Notes: generated by a model from the letters alone, not told the origin. Counted from the first letter of the stretch, positions 1 through 12,283 are shown. The stretch is DNA of 64,000 nt from Dipteronia dyeriana (GCA_032871835.1 CM065300.1:107877088-107941087), one strand, 5' to 3'. Translations and numbers: made by a program.

Positions 1-1100
1 CCCCTTATCCAAAACGACGCCATTTCCTATAGGGCTTCTTTATATAATGTCTCTTATTCATTCTTGCTTCCTATAAGCCAAAAATAATATCTTTGAGTAG
101 GAAAGTAACTCCTAGAGAGAGAGAGCTTCCAAGAACTCATCTTGGCTCATCCAACCTTCAATCCATGAACATCTAACATTATCTAGCATCTTCCAAGCAT
201 GGTTTCTCTTGTTTGTCATTGACAAGGTAATCTCTACATGCCTTAGAATTTCTTGTTCCATTCTTATGACATGTATGCCTAGGTTTAGCAATTATTGTTC
301 ATTAAATGTATGTTATTGAGTTTAATTGCATTTATAACATGCTTGGGTTGTTGATTGTTGGTTGAGATTTATATTTTGTGATAGCTAGGGTTTGTGACCA
401 TTTTACCCTTCTAGCTAAATCTTTATGCTTTGCATTTAGGTATTGTTTAGGACTTATTGATTGCATTTTGTGATTGCATTATAGTCCTTGCCATGTTTTG
501 TGACAACATGTGTTATTGGCTCTTTGTTTGATAACTAGGATATATTGTTGCATAATTATATCTAGTTAAGTCTTATGAACATTCATTTAGACATTGATAT
601 CTAGGAATTGTATTTAGTGACATTCTTAAATTCCTAGATAAGTATTTAGTGTGGCCTAACATTACTTGCATGTTTGAATATTTTATCATATTCACTTAGG
701 TTGTGTTTGACTCTTTATTAAGGTTAAGTCTTGTGACTAAGTTGTTAGGGCATAAGCAAATAGATCAAGAATCACTATTAAGGCCTGTTGGGTAGAGTGA
801 AAGGGTTAGTAACTGAAGGGTGTAACGGGAGGTCAACCTAGGTTGTAAACTTTCATTCAATAGTGGATTTGAGGATCTAGTGTGGCGCACAAATCAGCCC
901 GTGGTTTTTCCCATTTGGAGGGTTTTACGTAAACATCAAGTGTTATTTATATTTCCGCACTTTATACTTGTTGTAGTATGTTTGTTTCATTGGGGTAATT
1001 TGTGTTCATTTTGATTAATCAAAAAATTGGTAATTGATTCGATTAAATCCTATTCACCCCCACTCTAGGTTATAGACACACATGTTTTAGGGAACTTTCA
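1..1100 (+). repeat. 5' LTR of element A (truncated by window start)
   Basis: Aligns by eye with 5213-6313 at high identity, and ends with CA at 1100 directly before the primer binding site. By comparison with the 3' LTR about 578 bp of its 5' part lie upstream of the window. A TATA-like TTTATATA lies at 39-46. The hairpin arm near 895-935 has lost two bases compared with the 3' LTR copy. Confidence 0.88.
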
Positions 1101-1102
1101 AT

Positions 1103-1114
1103 TGGTATCAAAGC
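1103..1114 (+). other. Primer binding site of A
   Basis: TGGTATCAAAGC begins two bases after the LTR end. It resembles the complement of the initiator Met-tRNA 3' end (usual form TGGTATCAGAGC) with one difference. It fixes the 5' LTR boundary and plus orientation. Confidence 0.85.
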
Positions 1115-1232
1115 CGGTGCCTAGATATACTTAGGTGATCTGTGCTCTGTGTGTGTCTTTCTTTTGCATTCTTCTTTTTTCCATCTTGTGTGGTGCATTT
1201 CATTTGCATCTCATTCATTTAACCCAAACACT

Positions 1233-2815
1233 ATGAGTGAGCTTGGGATGTGCAAAGAGGGAGCATCAAGTATAAGACCACATTTGCTTAAAGATGATAA
1301 TTATGCCTCATGGAAAGGCAAGATGGAGTCTTATATTTGTCAAATAGATGACTATGCATGGATGGCGGTTGAAGATGGGTACATTCTTTCGAAGATGACA
1401 AATGATGATGGAGATGAAGTTCCAAAGCCTAAGTCTCAATTTAGCACACAAGAATTTGAAGCTTCCAAGTGGAACAACAAGGCAATGCATGCCATCTTAT
1501 GTGCCATGGACGACAATCAACACAAGTTGGTTCAAAACACTAGGCATGCAAAGGAAGCTTGGGAGATTCTACAAGCGGCTTATGAAGGAACCGAAGTGGT
1601 CAAGGATTCCAATCTTCAAATCCTTCAAATGCAATTTGAGACAATTCAGATGGAAGATGACGAGTGCTTTAATGACTTTCAAGTGAAATTGATGGACATC
1701 GTAAATCAAAGCCATCAACTAGGTGACCCATATTCTGATAGAATGATCAAGCAAAAGATCATGAGGTCACTCCCCAAGAGATTTGAGTCCAAGGTGACGC
1801 ACTGGAAGAAAATAGCAACTACAAGACTATGAAGCCGAGTGAAGTGATTAGAAGGCTTCTAGCCTATGAGTCTAGGTGGACTTCTACACCTACATCTCTT
1901 AATAAGCAAAAGAACATAGCTTTGAAGACATCCAAAGTAAAGATGAAGGAGGATGACTCAGATGAGGAGATGGCTCTTATGGTGAAGAAATTCAAGAGGT
2001 TTATGAAACTTCACAAGAATGACTCAAAGAAGAAGATTGAGCCAAGGCAAGAGAAGCCTACAAGAAAAGGCATTCAATGCTATGAATGTAGTCGATTTGG
2101 TCATATAGCCACAGAGTGTACTAATTCAAAGAAGAAGAAAAAAGGAAAAGTGGTGGTTGCCTCGTCAAGTGAGAGTGGAAGTGAAGAATATTCCTCAAGT
2201 GATGAAGAGGTTATTCTTAACTACACGACTTTTGGAGCCTCCTTTGTGGAAGATGTAGAAAAATGCAACAAAGCCTTAAGTAGTGACCTTAAAAAAATAG
2301 TAGATGAAAAAGTAGCTAAGAGAGTGATAAGTGAAGCTACTTTTATTGATGATGCCATCATGGCAACAAGTTACACTAGTGATGACTCTAGTGATGAGAG
2401 TTCCCCATCTCACTCTACAAATGGAAATGTAGAGAGTATGAACCTTGAAGGGTTCATTGAGCATTTTCAAAGCTCAAGGTTGAATATGAAGAAAGAGGTT
2501 CGAAAGCTAAAGGAAGAGAACCTCAAGCTATCAACCGAAGTGACTCACTTGAGTGAGAAAGTGAAGAATGGAAGAAATGGGGAAGAAAGCTTGAAGGAAG
2601 AGCTTAGAGAAGCTAAAGAGTTGATTGCTAAGATGACTTTGAGTACGGAGAAGCTTGACCATATGTTGGGAGTTGGAAAGAAGCCAAGTGACAAGAGAGG
2701 TCTGGGGTTTGAAGATGACAAGGAGACCTCAACTTCTAGCAAGACGGTATTTGTCAAGAGCATGGAATTTAAAAAACTCTTCCTCTACTTCATCCTAAGA
2801 AGAAAACTAAACTAG
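1233..2815 (+). pseudogene. gag: gag of element A, one frameshift
   Basis: Capsid/nucleocapsid polyprotein of a copia element. The likely start is the ATG at 1233 (MSELGMCKEG), not the upstream in-frame ATG at 1149, which falls in the leader. The first part (1233-1832) is a UBN2/retrotran_gag-type capsid region with the typical LLKDDNYASWK start and a YEGTEVVKDSNLQ segment. A one-base loss near 1798 moves the frame, and the protein continues from 1829 to 2815. The second part has a basic linker, a CX2CX4HX4C zinc knuckle (CYECSRFGHIATEC, 2078-2119), Ser/Glu-rich acidic stretches, and a charged, coiled-coil-like tail from about 2450 to 2650. Apart from the frameshift the frame is open, so decay is modest. 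No protease follows in frame. Confidence 0.85.
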
Positions 2816-2844
2816 GAGAGTAATCTAGAAATTTCCAAGTCAAG

Positions 2845-3384
2845 ATGGCATCAAGAAGTCAACCTCAAGCTCAACCAATGAGAGCACCTCAAGCAACTAT
2901 CCCTCAAACTAAAAGCCATCAAGCCAAGAAGCATTTCTCGCATGCTCAACAAAGGAAGCACTCTTTTCCAACTCAACAACAAGGGATAAGAGAATCAATA
3001 GCACACCAAAGGAAAGCTCAAAGACATGGGAAAGCACCTTTGTCCTCACAAAGGAATGGTATAACCTCTTATTTTATTCTTTCATGTCATTTTTGTGGTA
3101 TTGATGGTCATATTAGACCAAATTGCTTCAAGTACATTAACATGTGTAGAACTAAGAGCATGATTTAAAGAAAAAGGGGTAGAGCCAATATGCATGTGCC
3201 TAGGAAAGCTAGTGTTATTGATCCTAGGAGTAATATGATGATCTTGACCACTAGGAATGACAATGTGTCACCTAAGTTGATTAGAAAAGATGAACCCACA
3301 TACCATTTTGCTAAGGTTTCACCCATAGGCTTAACTAGGTCAAATGGTCTTGGTAAGCCTATAGGGACTCATATCCCCTCTTGA
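2845..3384 (+). pseudogene. Gag C-terminal/pre-protease remnant of A with second zinc knuckle
   Basis: Gln-rich reading frame (2845-3168) carrying a second CCHC motif, CHFCGIDGHIRPNC, at 3085-3126. A broken frame follows at 3190-3384. Sirevirus-type copia polyproteins often have such a second knuckle just before the protease. Here the expected protease Asp-Ser-Gly motif and all downstream pol domains are missing, so this marks the left edge of the pol deletion. There is little to say about 3190-3384 beyond its basic, pre-protease-like composition. Confidence 0.6.
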
Positions 3385-4634
3385 CTTGTTTTGATTGACC
3401 CCATATGAGGAGCTCAAGCAAAGAGAGCAAATTGGCAATGCATTGTGCTCATTGATAATATTTATGCTTCTTTATTAATTGCTTGAGATGATTGGTTGTA
3501 CAAATTTTTTTTTTATAAGTGTGCAACTTTGCTTTACATGCAATTCATGTCTTACTTATGACCAAACATGCATTTTTGGAATAAGAGAATTGATTGGGAA
3601 GTACATTTTGAATGACCTAGAATTGATCTCCATGACATGTTGATTCTTTATATGACATGCTTTAAAGTAATATGCATGATGAAATTATTGAATGCTCTAA
3701 AATGAATACAAATTTTGTGTGTGAAAGCAATTATGAGACTTCAATCAATAAGGATCTTGTATCCAATTCAAGGATTTTACACTCAAAAAGTCTCTCTCTC
3801 TTTACTTGTCAAACAAGGCTACTATCATACGGGCATTCCACCCGGAAAAATCGAAAAGGGCACAATAGTCGCTCATGTCTTGTTTAGCTTATAAAGGTTG
3901 ATATAGTTGTTCTTAAAATGAATTTATTTTAAATCTATATCTTGCTTATTCCTTGACAAAGGGTGAAATTGGTTTGAATTCTCTTGGAAACCCTTGTCAT
4001 TTTGCATTGCCAAATACCATGTTTTGATCTTGAGTACAACTTGTCTTGTATGCAAAGCATTCGCTCACACATTTTTTTAATAATAAAACTCCTTGTTGCT
4101 CTCCTCTTAATTAAGTTGCATATATTTGGTTATATGAGTATGCATATGTCCTATGCCACAAGCTCTCATTGTTGATACCTTCTTAAGGGGATACTCCTTT
4201 GTCTATCTCATGATAAAAATGAGGAGTAGTGTGGATTTAGAAGGAGTTGAGTTTGACTCATTGAAAGGGGGTTAACCTATCTAGGGGAAGTTATATATGA
4301 CGGGCGTTTGATTGACTCATTGAGGGGGAGTTAACCTAGTTAGGGGGAGAATTTGCATTTGCATTGTTAATGCATGTTGCTTGTTTCTATTGTATGCAAA
4401 TTTCTCTTGTTTTTATGTCTTTGATCACCTCACATACACTTGTTTTGGAAAGTGTAGTTATTTTGTTTTTGTAGGGATGTTGATTCTACAAGAGATGGAT
4501 GACTTTAAGATCTAGTTTATTATACATCTCTTTGTAATGTAGAAAAACTTTGGTGATCCCTGTTTTTGTTTAGTTTATTTGTGAGGATGAACTGTGAGCG
4601 GTGGTTTTGTCACGAAATAGCCAAATGGGGAGAT
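3385..4634 (+). other. Non-coding tail of A with multiple polypurine tracts
   Basis: No convincing gene. Short frames (for example 3672-3887) have no recognisable domain. G-rich purine tracts recur around 4264-4272, 4283, 4322-4330 and 4340-4347, two of them followed by the same GTTAACCTA word. The final tract AATGGGGAGAT (4624-4634) abuts the 3' LTR and is the functional-looking PPT. Repeated PPT-like tracts before the 3' LTR are a described Sirevirus trait. Confidence 0.7.
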
Positions 4635-4914
4635 TGTAAGTTCGTCAGTTATTGATTGGCTTATTTCGTTGACAACCACATTTGGGGATCAATGTGTAAG
4701 GGTAGTTTAGGCCATCATTGCTCAAGATCCAGCTCAAGCTTCATAAGGTAAATCACTAGCTTAACCTTTTCTGAAGAGTTTGTAGTGCACACACAAACTC
4801 TCATGCATGTCTTTGATCATCTTGCATGAATGCTAAATTGCCTTAATTGTGTGTCTCTTTGCCATATATCTTGCTTGGGTATTTGTTGCATTTAGTTTAC
4901 CCGTAAAAGAGCAT

Positions 4915-5190
4915 TTTCCCCTTGACCGCGGCCTGGACCGCTCCCTGTGCATTTCCTTCACCGCGGTATACACAGCGGTGTTCTCTAGACATTGCTCGTT
5001 ACTGCTACCGCAGCCTGTGCACGTTGCATGGATAAGGTCTCCCAAGCGGAGTTTCCTAGTGTTGCATTGCTGGCTCTACCGCGGTCTAGACAATTGCCTG
5101 TAACTCGGTCCAGACAGCGAAGATTCCCAAGCGATGCACAACTCGTGCTACATCGGTCTAGAACACTTGCATAGGCAGCGGCACGCACAT
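4915..5190 (+). promoter_or_regulatory. CpG-rich block with CCGCGG palindromes in LTR A
   Basis: A GC-rich, CpG-rich patch within an otherwise AT-rich LTR. It has three CCGCGG palindromes (4926-4931, 4961-4966, 5079-5084) embedded in variants of ACCGCGGTCTAGAC. It lies directly upstream of the TATA box. The reverse A-type LTR has an equivalent block (20693-20845). CpG islands with palindromes are described for Sirevirus LTRs, so a cis-regulatory role is plausible but inferred. Confidence 0.6.
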
Positions 5191-5242
5191 CGGTCATGAA
5201 TGGAATCAGTTGCCCCTTGTCCAAAATTTCATGTAGGGCTCC

Positions 5243-5250
5243 TTTATATA
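5243..5250 (+). promoter_or_regulatory. TATA box of LTR A
   Basis: TTTATATA, conserved at 39-46 in the 5' LTR and as a reverse complement near 20635-20648 in the reverse LTR. Position just downstream of the CpG-rich block fits a U3 core promoter. Confidence 0.55.
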
Positions 5251-6313
5251 ATGTCTCTTCTTTTTCCTTGCTTCCTATGAGCCAAAAATCATATCTTTGA
5301 GTAGGAAAGTAATTCCTAGAGAGAGAGAGAGCTTCAAAGAACTCATCTTGGCTCATCCAACCTTCAATCCATGAGCATCTAACATCATCTAGCATCTTCC
5401 AAGCATGGTTTCTCTTGTTTGTCATTGACTAGGTAATCTCTACATGCCTTAGAATTTCTTGTTCCATTCTTATGACATGTATGCCTAGGTTTAGCAATTA
5501 TTGTTCATTAAATGTATGTTATTGAGTTTAATTGCATTTATAACATGCTTGGGTTGTTGATTGTTGGTTGAGATTTATATTTTGTGATAGCTAGGGTTTG
5601 TGACCATTTTGCCCTTCTAGCTAAATCTTTATGCTTTGCATTTAGGTATTGTTTAGGACTTATTGATTGCATTTTGTGATTGCATTATAGTCCTTGCCAT
5701 GTTTTATGACAACATGTGTTTATTGGCTCTTTGTTTGATAACTAGGATATATTGTTGCATAATTATATCTAGTTAAGTCTTATGAACATTCATTTTGACA
5801 TTGATATCTAGGAATTGTACTTAGTGACATTCTTAAATTCCTAGATAAGCATTTAGTGTTGCCTAGCATTACTTGCATGTTTGAATATTTTATTATATTC
5901 ACTTAGTTTGTTTTTGACTATTCATTGAGGTTAAGTCTTGTGACTAAGTGGTTAGGGCACAAGCAAATAGATCAAGAATCATTATTAAGGCCTGTTGGGT
6001 AGAGTGAAAGGGCTAGTAACTGGAGGGTGTGACGGGAGGTCAACCTAGGTTGTAAACTTTCATTCAATAGTGGATTTGAGGATCTACTGTGTCACACAAA
6101 TCGGCCCATGGTTTTTCCCATTTGAAGGGTTTCCACGTAAACATCAAGTGTTATTTATATTTCCGCAGTTTATACTTGATGTAGTAAGTTTGTTTCATTG
6201 GGGTAATTTGTGTTAATATTGATTAATCGAAAAATTGGTAATTGATTCGATTAAAACCTATTCACCCCCCCCCTCCTCTAGGTTATAGACACACACGTTT
6301 TAGGGAACTTTCA

Positions 6314-7644
6314 GGTATTCTTCACGAGGATACACTATCTCCATAAAGATTGTCTAGGGTATGAATGAGAAATATTAACTTATTCTATCTTTAATTAAGA
6401 GTTCAATTTAAGTTCTTTAGTGGAATGAACTAAACTTAATATATTGGACCTAAGTGAATCATTTGTTGATTGTGATTGGGTTGTTTCTATTGGAGCTTAA
6501 ATTTAGATAGCCCGCCAAGATCCCCAATCCACACGAACTTGCATGGATCACTTGAAATATTCTACCGGACCAATTTATGGGTTCATTTAGAATTGTATTA
6601 AGGTATGTGGACTTGTTTTGTTTTGAAAGAATGAGTCTAGTTCACATGTAGACTGTTTATAAAAGTTCAATGGATTTAATAAAATAGAAAAAACAATATT
6701 TGGCCCGTGTATAGGTGTTAGGCGGCTAGGCTATATAAAATAGTTTTCTATATTGTTTTATTAATTTATTACTTAATTAAATGAAAATTAATTAATTTGG
6801 TAATTAACTAATTATTTAATTAAAATTCAAAATCGTTTTCCTAATAGTAGAATTCTCCTAATATTATACTATTGTTGGTAGTATAATTAATATTAAAAAC
6901 TATATTTGATAAGTAGATAGAGAAAAAGAATTATTTATTTAGTCAAATTAGGAAGTCTTTAATATGGTCACAAATACACCAATGAGTTGGATTTGAAGTC
7001 TTGGTGTAGAAAAGAATTCTTTTTTTTTGAAAAGATTCTTAGTCACCAAGTAAATCCACTAAGGAAAGGATTCTTGCCCACCAAGTAAATTCTTCTTAGG
7101 AGAGGATTTGGTCTCCTATATATGCTACCTATTAAATTCGACTAAGAAATAATTTTTTGGTGTGAGACGTTGTTTTTTATAGTTATATAAAAAAAAAATC
7201 TTCGTCTAACTCATTATCTGAAGAATTCAGCCAAGCATAGAGAAAAGAGGGAACGTTTTTGTTTTCGATAGTACACTAGTATCCTTTGCATCAAATGTGT
7301 TTTGTGTACAACATCGAATCAAGGTTCACGCGAGTTTCAATCAAATTGTTTATAATTCTCAAGTGAACGGATGTTCATGGTTTTTCTCTTGGAGGATTAT
7401 TGTGACTAACAAAGAAGATTTTGTTTGTTTCCATCCTCAGGTTTACAATTAAAAGAAAGGTAGCCCACCTCCTGGGTAATTCACGTTCATGATTTGATTG
7501 GAATATCTTGCTGATTCAATTCAACGCTAGTTCAATCGTCACGAGAAAAAGGTACGATACTTTTAATATACATCAATTAATCTAGGGTTATTCTTTCTAT
7601 TAAAGGGAAATTTTTTAAATATGCTAAACCCTAATTTTTATGCT
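6314..7644 (+). repeat. R-family LTR, 3' portion, target of element A
   Basis: Matches the second half of the R LTR (compare 15353-16850 and 46034-47660), starting mid-LTR at GGTATTCTTCACGAGG because element A interrupted it. It keeps the conserved GCGGCTAGGCTATATAAAA promoter-like segment near 6720 and the AAGGATTCTTG...CCAAGTAAATC repeats. The last 20 or so bases of the LTR (the TTTTCCCTACA end) are missing. Confidence 0.8.
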
Positions 7645-8340
7645 TCACATATAGCCGTAACTAGATATAGATATGAAAGTCTAAAATCTAGTCATCAAGC
7701 AAATGCAAATCTACAAGAATTGTCAATAAAAATGACAAGGGAACAAAATGCAATCATCAAATGCAATCAATAGTACCTAATTATCTAGAGGGTAAATATG
7801 TCTGAAATATGTTCATAGAGTTTTGTTTGATCTATATTCTCTATTTGCTTGTGATTGCATCTTGATTGCATGTGCATTTCACATAGATCATTGCCTTGTA
7901 AGAGGTTGAAGCCTCTTGTTAAAGTAAGCAAAGATTTAACATGAGCTAGCAATCTTAGCTAGTGTCAAGGGGACTCGGATAGATAAGCAAGAAGACTTGT
8001 TTATGATGAGAAGAATCTAGATAGACAAGCAAGGAATATTTCTAGAAGCTAAAGTTCCTTAGATCAGAAGTTTCTTCCTAAAGATGTGTTTGTCACATCT
8101 TGGATATGAAGTAGGCAAAGTGATTCACTATGGTCGAGGGTAGAGTAAGGGGTGATATCTTTGAGAGCATGTCATTTATTAATTGTTTCCTCTTTTGAGG
8201 TTTACCACGTAAATATCTTGTGTATTGATCTTATAAATTTTAGATTTCTTTCTTACTTGTATTTGTATCACCTTAACACTTGCTATATTGTCTTTCTTAT
8301 TGGTTTGTTTAAGTGATCATATTGAGAATTTTATTAAGAG
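7645..8340 (+). repeat. Sirevirus-like LTR fragment
   Basis: No gene. Around 7920-8060 degenerate repeats of a GACTCGGATAGATAAGCAAG type resemble the repeat block of LTR B (36436-36650). 8185-8220 keeps the 3' half of the shared LTR hairpin (GAGGTTTACCACGTAAA). I read it as the R/U5 part of a diverged B/C-type LTR. The left and right breakpoints abut R sequence. Confidence 0.5.
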
Positions 8341-9500
8341 TGTAGGAAAAAAACGGTTCAAAACGCGGCGGAAGCATAAAATTAGGGTTTGGTATATTTT
8401 AAAAGTTTCCCCTTTAATAGAAAGAACCTTAACCCTAGATTAATTGACGTATATTAAAAGTATTATACCTTTTTTTTCATGACGATTGAACTAGAGTCGA
8501 ATTGAATCCGCAGGATCTTCCAATCTAATCATGAACGTGAATCACCTAGGAGTGTGAGCTTCCTTTCTTTTAATTGTATACCCGAGGATGGAAACAACCA
8601 AAATCTTCTTCTTTGTTAGTCATAATAACCCTCCAAGAGAAAACCCATGAATGTCCGGTCACTTGTGATTTATTAATCTATTTGATTGAAACTCGCATGA
8701 ACCTTGATTCGATATTGTACACAAAACCTTTTGATGTAAAGGCTACCAGTGCACTATCGAAAAAAAATGTTCCTCTTTTCTCTTCTCCTTAGCCGAATTC
8801 AATACACAGTATCTATGAGTTGGACGGAGTTCTTTTTTTTATAACTATTAAAAAAAAATGAATAAAAAAAAATTGTCACACCAAAAATTAGGTCATGGTC
8901 AAAATTCTATATAGAAGTATACATAGGTGGCTGAAAATCCTCCTAAAAAGAGGATTTCTACTTCACCAAGACAACTATAAAAATTTAGATTCAATCCTTT
9001 TAAAAATAGATTTCTTTTACACCCCAAGACTCTTAATCCAACTCAAATAGTGTATTTATTCAATAACCAATTATTGAATATAAATTAAATTGTAACTAAA
9101 TCAAAAACTTTCTAATTTGACCAATTGTCAATTAGAGTTCTAAGAGAAATCAAATACATCCTAATTTGACTAGATAAATAAATTCCTTTTATTTATCTGC
9201 TTATCAAATATAGTATTTGATACTTATCTTATTACCAATAATAATATGACTCTAGGAGACCATCTCCTACTAGGAAAACGATTTTGACTTTTAATTAAAT
9301 AATTAACAAATTAATTAATTTTCATTTAATTTAATAATAAAATAAAAAACAATATAATAAGCTATTATATATAGCCTTAGCCACCCTAGGCAATATATAT
9401 GGGCCAAATATTATTTTTTCTATTTTATTAAATCAATTGGACTTAAATAAAAAGTCCACATGTGAACTATACCCATTATTACTAAAAGAAACAAGTCCAC
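8341..9500 (-). repeat. R-family LTR, 3' half, reverse
   Basis: Starts with TGTAGGAAAAAAACGG, the reverse complement of the R LTR end, and runs into the middle of the LTR. At 9500/9501 it changes abruptly to integrase coding sequence within the word for GCATGTGGACTTG, so the 3' LTR lost its U3 half together with the 3' part of pol. Equivalent to 30330-31150. Confidence 0.8.
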
Positions 9501-11154
9501 CTGGCACTTTGTATAGCATATCCTCAAAAAGAATTAGGAAGCGTTGATTAACTCAACATATATCTAACCATGTCCAAAAGAGTTCTATTTCTCCTTTCTG
9601 TTACCCCATTTTGCTGAGGTGTACCTGACATAGAAAACTGATAAATTATCCCATTATCAATAAGATAATGTTGAAACTCACCAGATAGATATTCTCCACC
9701 ACGATCAGACCTCAAGATTTTTATGTGTTTCTCAAGTTGATTTTCCATTCTAGCTTTAAATGCTTTGAACATGTTAAAAGCATCCGACTAAAGTCTCATG
9801 AGATACACATAGCCAAATCTTGAGTAATCATCCATAAGAGTGATGAAGTACTCATATCCACCTCCAACTTGAATGTCATAGGACAACATACATGAATGTG
9901 TACTAATCCTAAACATTCAGTGGCTCTTGTGCCTTTGGTCGTGAACGACCTTTTGGTCATTTTACCATCAAAACAAGATTCGCAAGTTGGTATATTGTTC
10001 ACCTTTAAGTCACTTAGAGGTTCGTCACTGACAAATCTTTTAATCCTTTCAAGGTTAATATGACCTAGGTGCATATGCCAAAGGTAGGTTTCATCTTTTG
10101 ACAATTTTACTCTTTTATGATTAGGTTCCGTTGATTCCATGTCTAACATGTGAGAGATATTGCTATGCAAATAGAATAAACCGTTTTCCAATGTACCTTT
10201 ACAAACAAATCTGATATTCCTACTATTAAAAAAACCTTTATTAAAAAGAATCGAATATCCAAATTTATTTATAAAAGAATTTGAAATTAAATTCCTCTTG
10301 AATCGTGGTAAATAATAAACGTTTATTAAATCTCATTGCCCATAAGAATCTAAACTGATTCTAATATCTCCCACTACACTAGTATACACCAACACTCCAT
10401 TGCCTAAATGTAAAATGAATTCATTCTCATTCAGTCTCTTCATTTCCCGGAACCCCTTCTAGTTATGCACAAGTTGTTTTTTTTCCTATTGTTTCTTAAC
10501 CTTTTTACGGGTCTTAACAGTAGCAACTTTACTTACCGTATGAATTTCTTAACCCTTGCCTTTCATAAGGATTTTCTCGGTGCTTTGATAATCTAGCATG
10601 AGGCCCTACAAGGTGCACTTCTTATTATTTAAGGTGTAGTCCAACTTGAACTGATTAAAGGAATCTGACAGTGAGTTGACAGGCATGTCAATTTTTGTCT
10701 CACCATCTATCTCAGCACCATTGAGTCCAGCAATGTTAAGATGTGCTATGGCTTTCATAAAGTGATCTTTCACAGCCTGTTCAGGTTTCAACTTAAGATT
10801 CATGGAAGCAGTCACTGCCTCTCTCTTAGTCATCCTAGACATCATAGTAAACATCTCTTCTAAAGACATCATTATATCGGCAACATACTTCATTCCTTTA
10901 TGTTGCTATTGCAACACGTTAGAGATGGTTGCCATAATGTAACATGTAGCCATCTCATCTGAAGTTACCCACTGTTGATACTTACCTCTTTGCACCTCAT
11001 TAGATTCATTAGTAAGAGTTGGTGGTTTAGGAATAGACAAAATAAACTTATGTTTTTCAGCTAGCAATAACAACCCAATTTTCCTTTTCCATGTAACATA
11101 ATTATCATCAATTAAAGTATTATCTTTTAGGATTGTGATTAGGGATGGGGTCAT
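9501..11154 (-). pseudogene. R-family gag, pre-integrase and integrase N-terminal part
   Basis: Reverse-strand copia polyprotein remnant. Gag starts at the ATG complement at 11154-11152 (MTPSLITILKDN) and runs to about 10606, with the capsid-type NYVTWKRKIG segment and one break near 10900. From about 10600 to 10190 the frame is broken. The zinc knuckle and the protease Asp-Ser/Thr-Gly are absent, but a following NGVLVYTSVVGD-type stretch survives. The GAG-pre-integrase domain is at 10191-9796 (HMHLGHINLERI, CESCFDGKMTKRSF). The integrase part at 9772-9501 includes SDRGGEYLS and the GTPQQNGVTERRNR block of the catalytic core, then stops after an in-frame TAA, just where the LTR fragment begins. 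Clearly non-functional. Confidence 0.85.
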
Positions 11155-12283
11155 GATTTCTTTATAATAACAAAAATTATATAAGTAAACAGGCACGATA
11201 AAACACTTTTGAGTATTAATCTTTAATTAAATATAATAATTCAATCGTAAAATTCAACGGTGATCCAACACCCATAAATGTTAGGACTCCATTGAGAGTT
11301 CGCGCCAGTTACTAGTTGGACTAGGTCCCACCTAATTGTTAACATAACAGCCATAGTTTTCATATTTAGCCTAGTAATTTTATTAACAAGAAATCTTAGG
11401 GGGATATTAATAAAATTACATTGAGTGTGTTACCAAGTTATCTACCTTTAATATAATCCGTCACGAATATCCCTCCTTTGGGAGTAGATATCGTTTGGGT
11501 TAATTGTCTAGTCTGTCCTTGTAAGGAAGTATCTTTCTAAATTCCATTTATGAATACCCCTTGGGGGGTTAGAACATGAAAACATAAAACTCAATTAAAC
11601 TTGGAGGCCGTAGGTGTTCCAAAAACACATTCTCCCATTTAATTATTTGAGGCGTACGATTTACCAAGTTATCTAGATGCCAATTAGATACCTATACCAC
11701 TCAATGCATGTTTATACAAAAAGAGATATATGAGGGGCACTCCTATTCTATATGACATGTTATCAAATACTGACAAACATTGCAATATTTATGAAAATAT
11801 AAATAGTTATAATTTTGGTCCATCCTAGAAAAGCAAGTAAATTACATATGTCTTGGAGTACAAAAACTTCTTTCTTGGCAAACAAGTCTTCACGCGATCA
11901 TCATCTGTTTGGATACCCCTCGACTGCCTCCTATAGATGTGTGCACCCCTTGGCTACCTCTCATGGGCGTGCACACTCTACAACTCTATAAAAGGCTGCA
12001 ATGCACATCCCATGGCTTCCACAGGGCTACCATGTGTAGCCTATGTTACAACAATCGTAGCCGCATGCTCATTCGCACACACGTTTATTGCTACCGCTTG
12101 CACGGTCCGAAACTTGTTTTGATTGCTCCCAATTCTTCAAATCATTGAGTCCTCGATACTTGAATATGTATTACAGAAGAATTTTTTATAATAAAATGCC
12201 GCAATATTTTTTTTACAACAACAAAATAAAAAAACAATTTTGCAACTACAAAGAAGGAAATTACGGTGATGATAGGCCAACCT
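11155..12283 (-). other. 5' leader of R-family element
   Basis: Non-coding sequence upstream of R gag, homologous to the leader of D (28969-30310). It contains a GC-rich tract (11890-12120) that makes several spurious plus-strand ORFs. At 12283 it jumps into the LTR U3 within CAACCTT, skipping the rest of the leader, the primer binding site and most of the LTR. This looks like a microhomology deletion. Confidence 0.65.

Larger units (their letters stand above)
1..6313 (+). mobile_element. Element A: Sirevirus-like Ty1/copia element without pol (5' end cut by window)
   Basis: An LTR retrotransposon in plus orientation. The order is 5' LTR (partial), primer binding site, gag, a second zinc-knuckle region, non-coding tail with several polypurine tracts, and 3' LTR. 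The internal part is only about 3.5 kb. I find no integrase, RT or RNase H reading frame, so it could move only with enzymes supplied by a relative. Sirevirus-like traits are the long gag with acidic and coiled-coil tail, repeated G-rich tracts before the 3' LTR, and a CpG-rich patch in an AT-rich LTR. The base after the 3' LTR continues an R-family LTR, so A is nested in R. The matching left flank is outside the window. Confidence 0.85.
4635..6313 (+). repeat. 3' LTR of element A
   Basis: 1679 bp from TGTAAG (after the PPT) to TTTCA. Its 3' part matches 1-1100. The U3 contains a GC-rich block upstream of a TATA box, and an R/U5 hairpin lies near 6104-6145. The five bases that follow, GGTAT (6314-6318), should be one half of the target duplication; the other half is off-window. 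Confidence 0.88.

Noticed and set aside
4833..5425. Overlapping ORFs on both strands in LTR A (up to 146 codons)
   Set aside because: They coincide with the GC-rich promoter block where stops are rare; no domain, and they are not kept in the reverse LTR.
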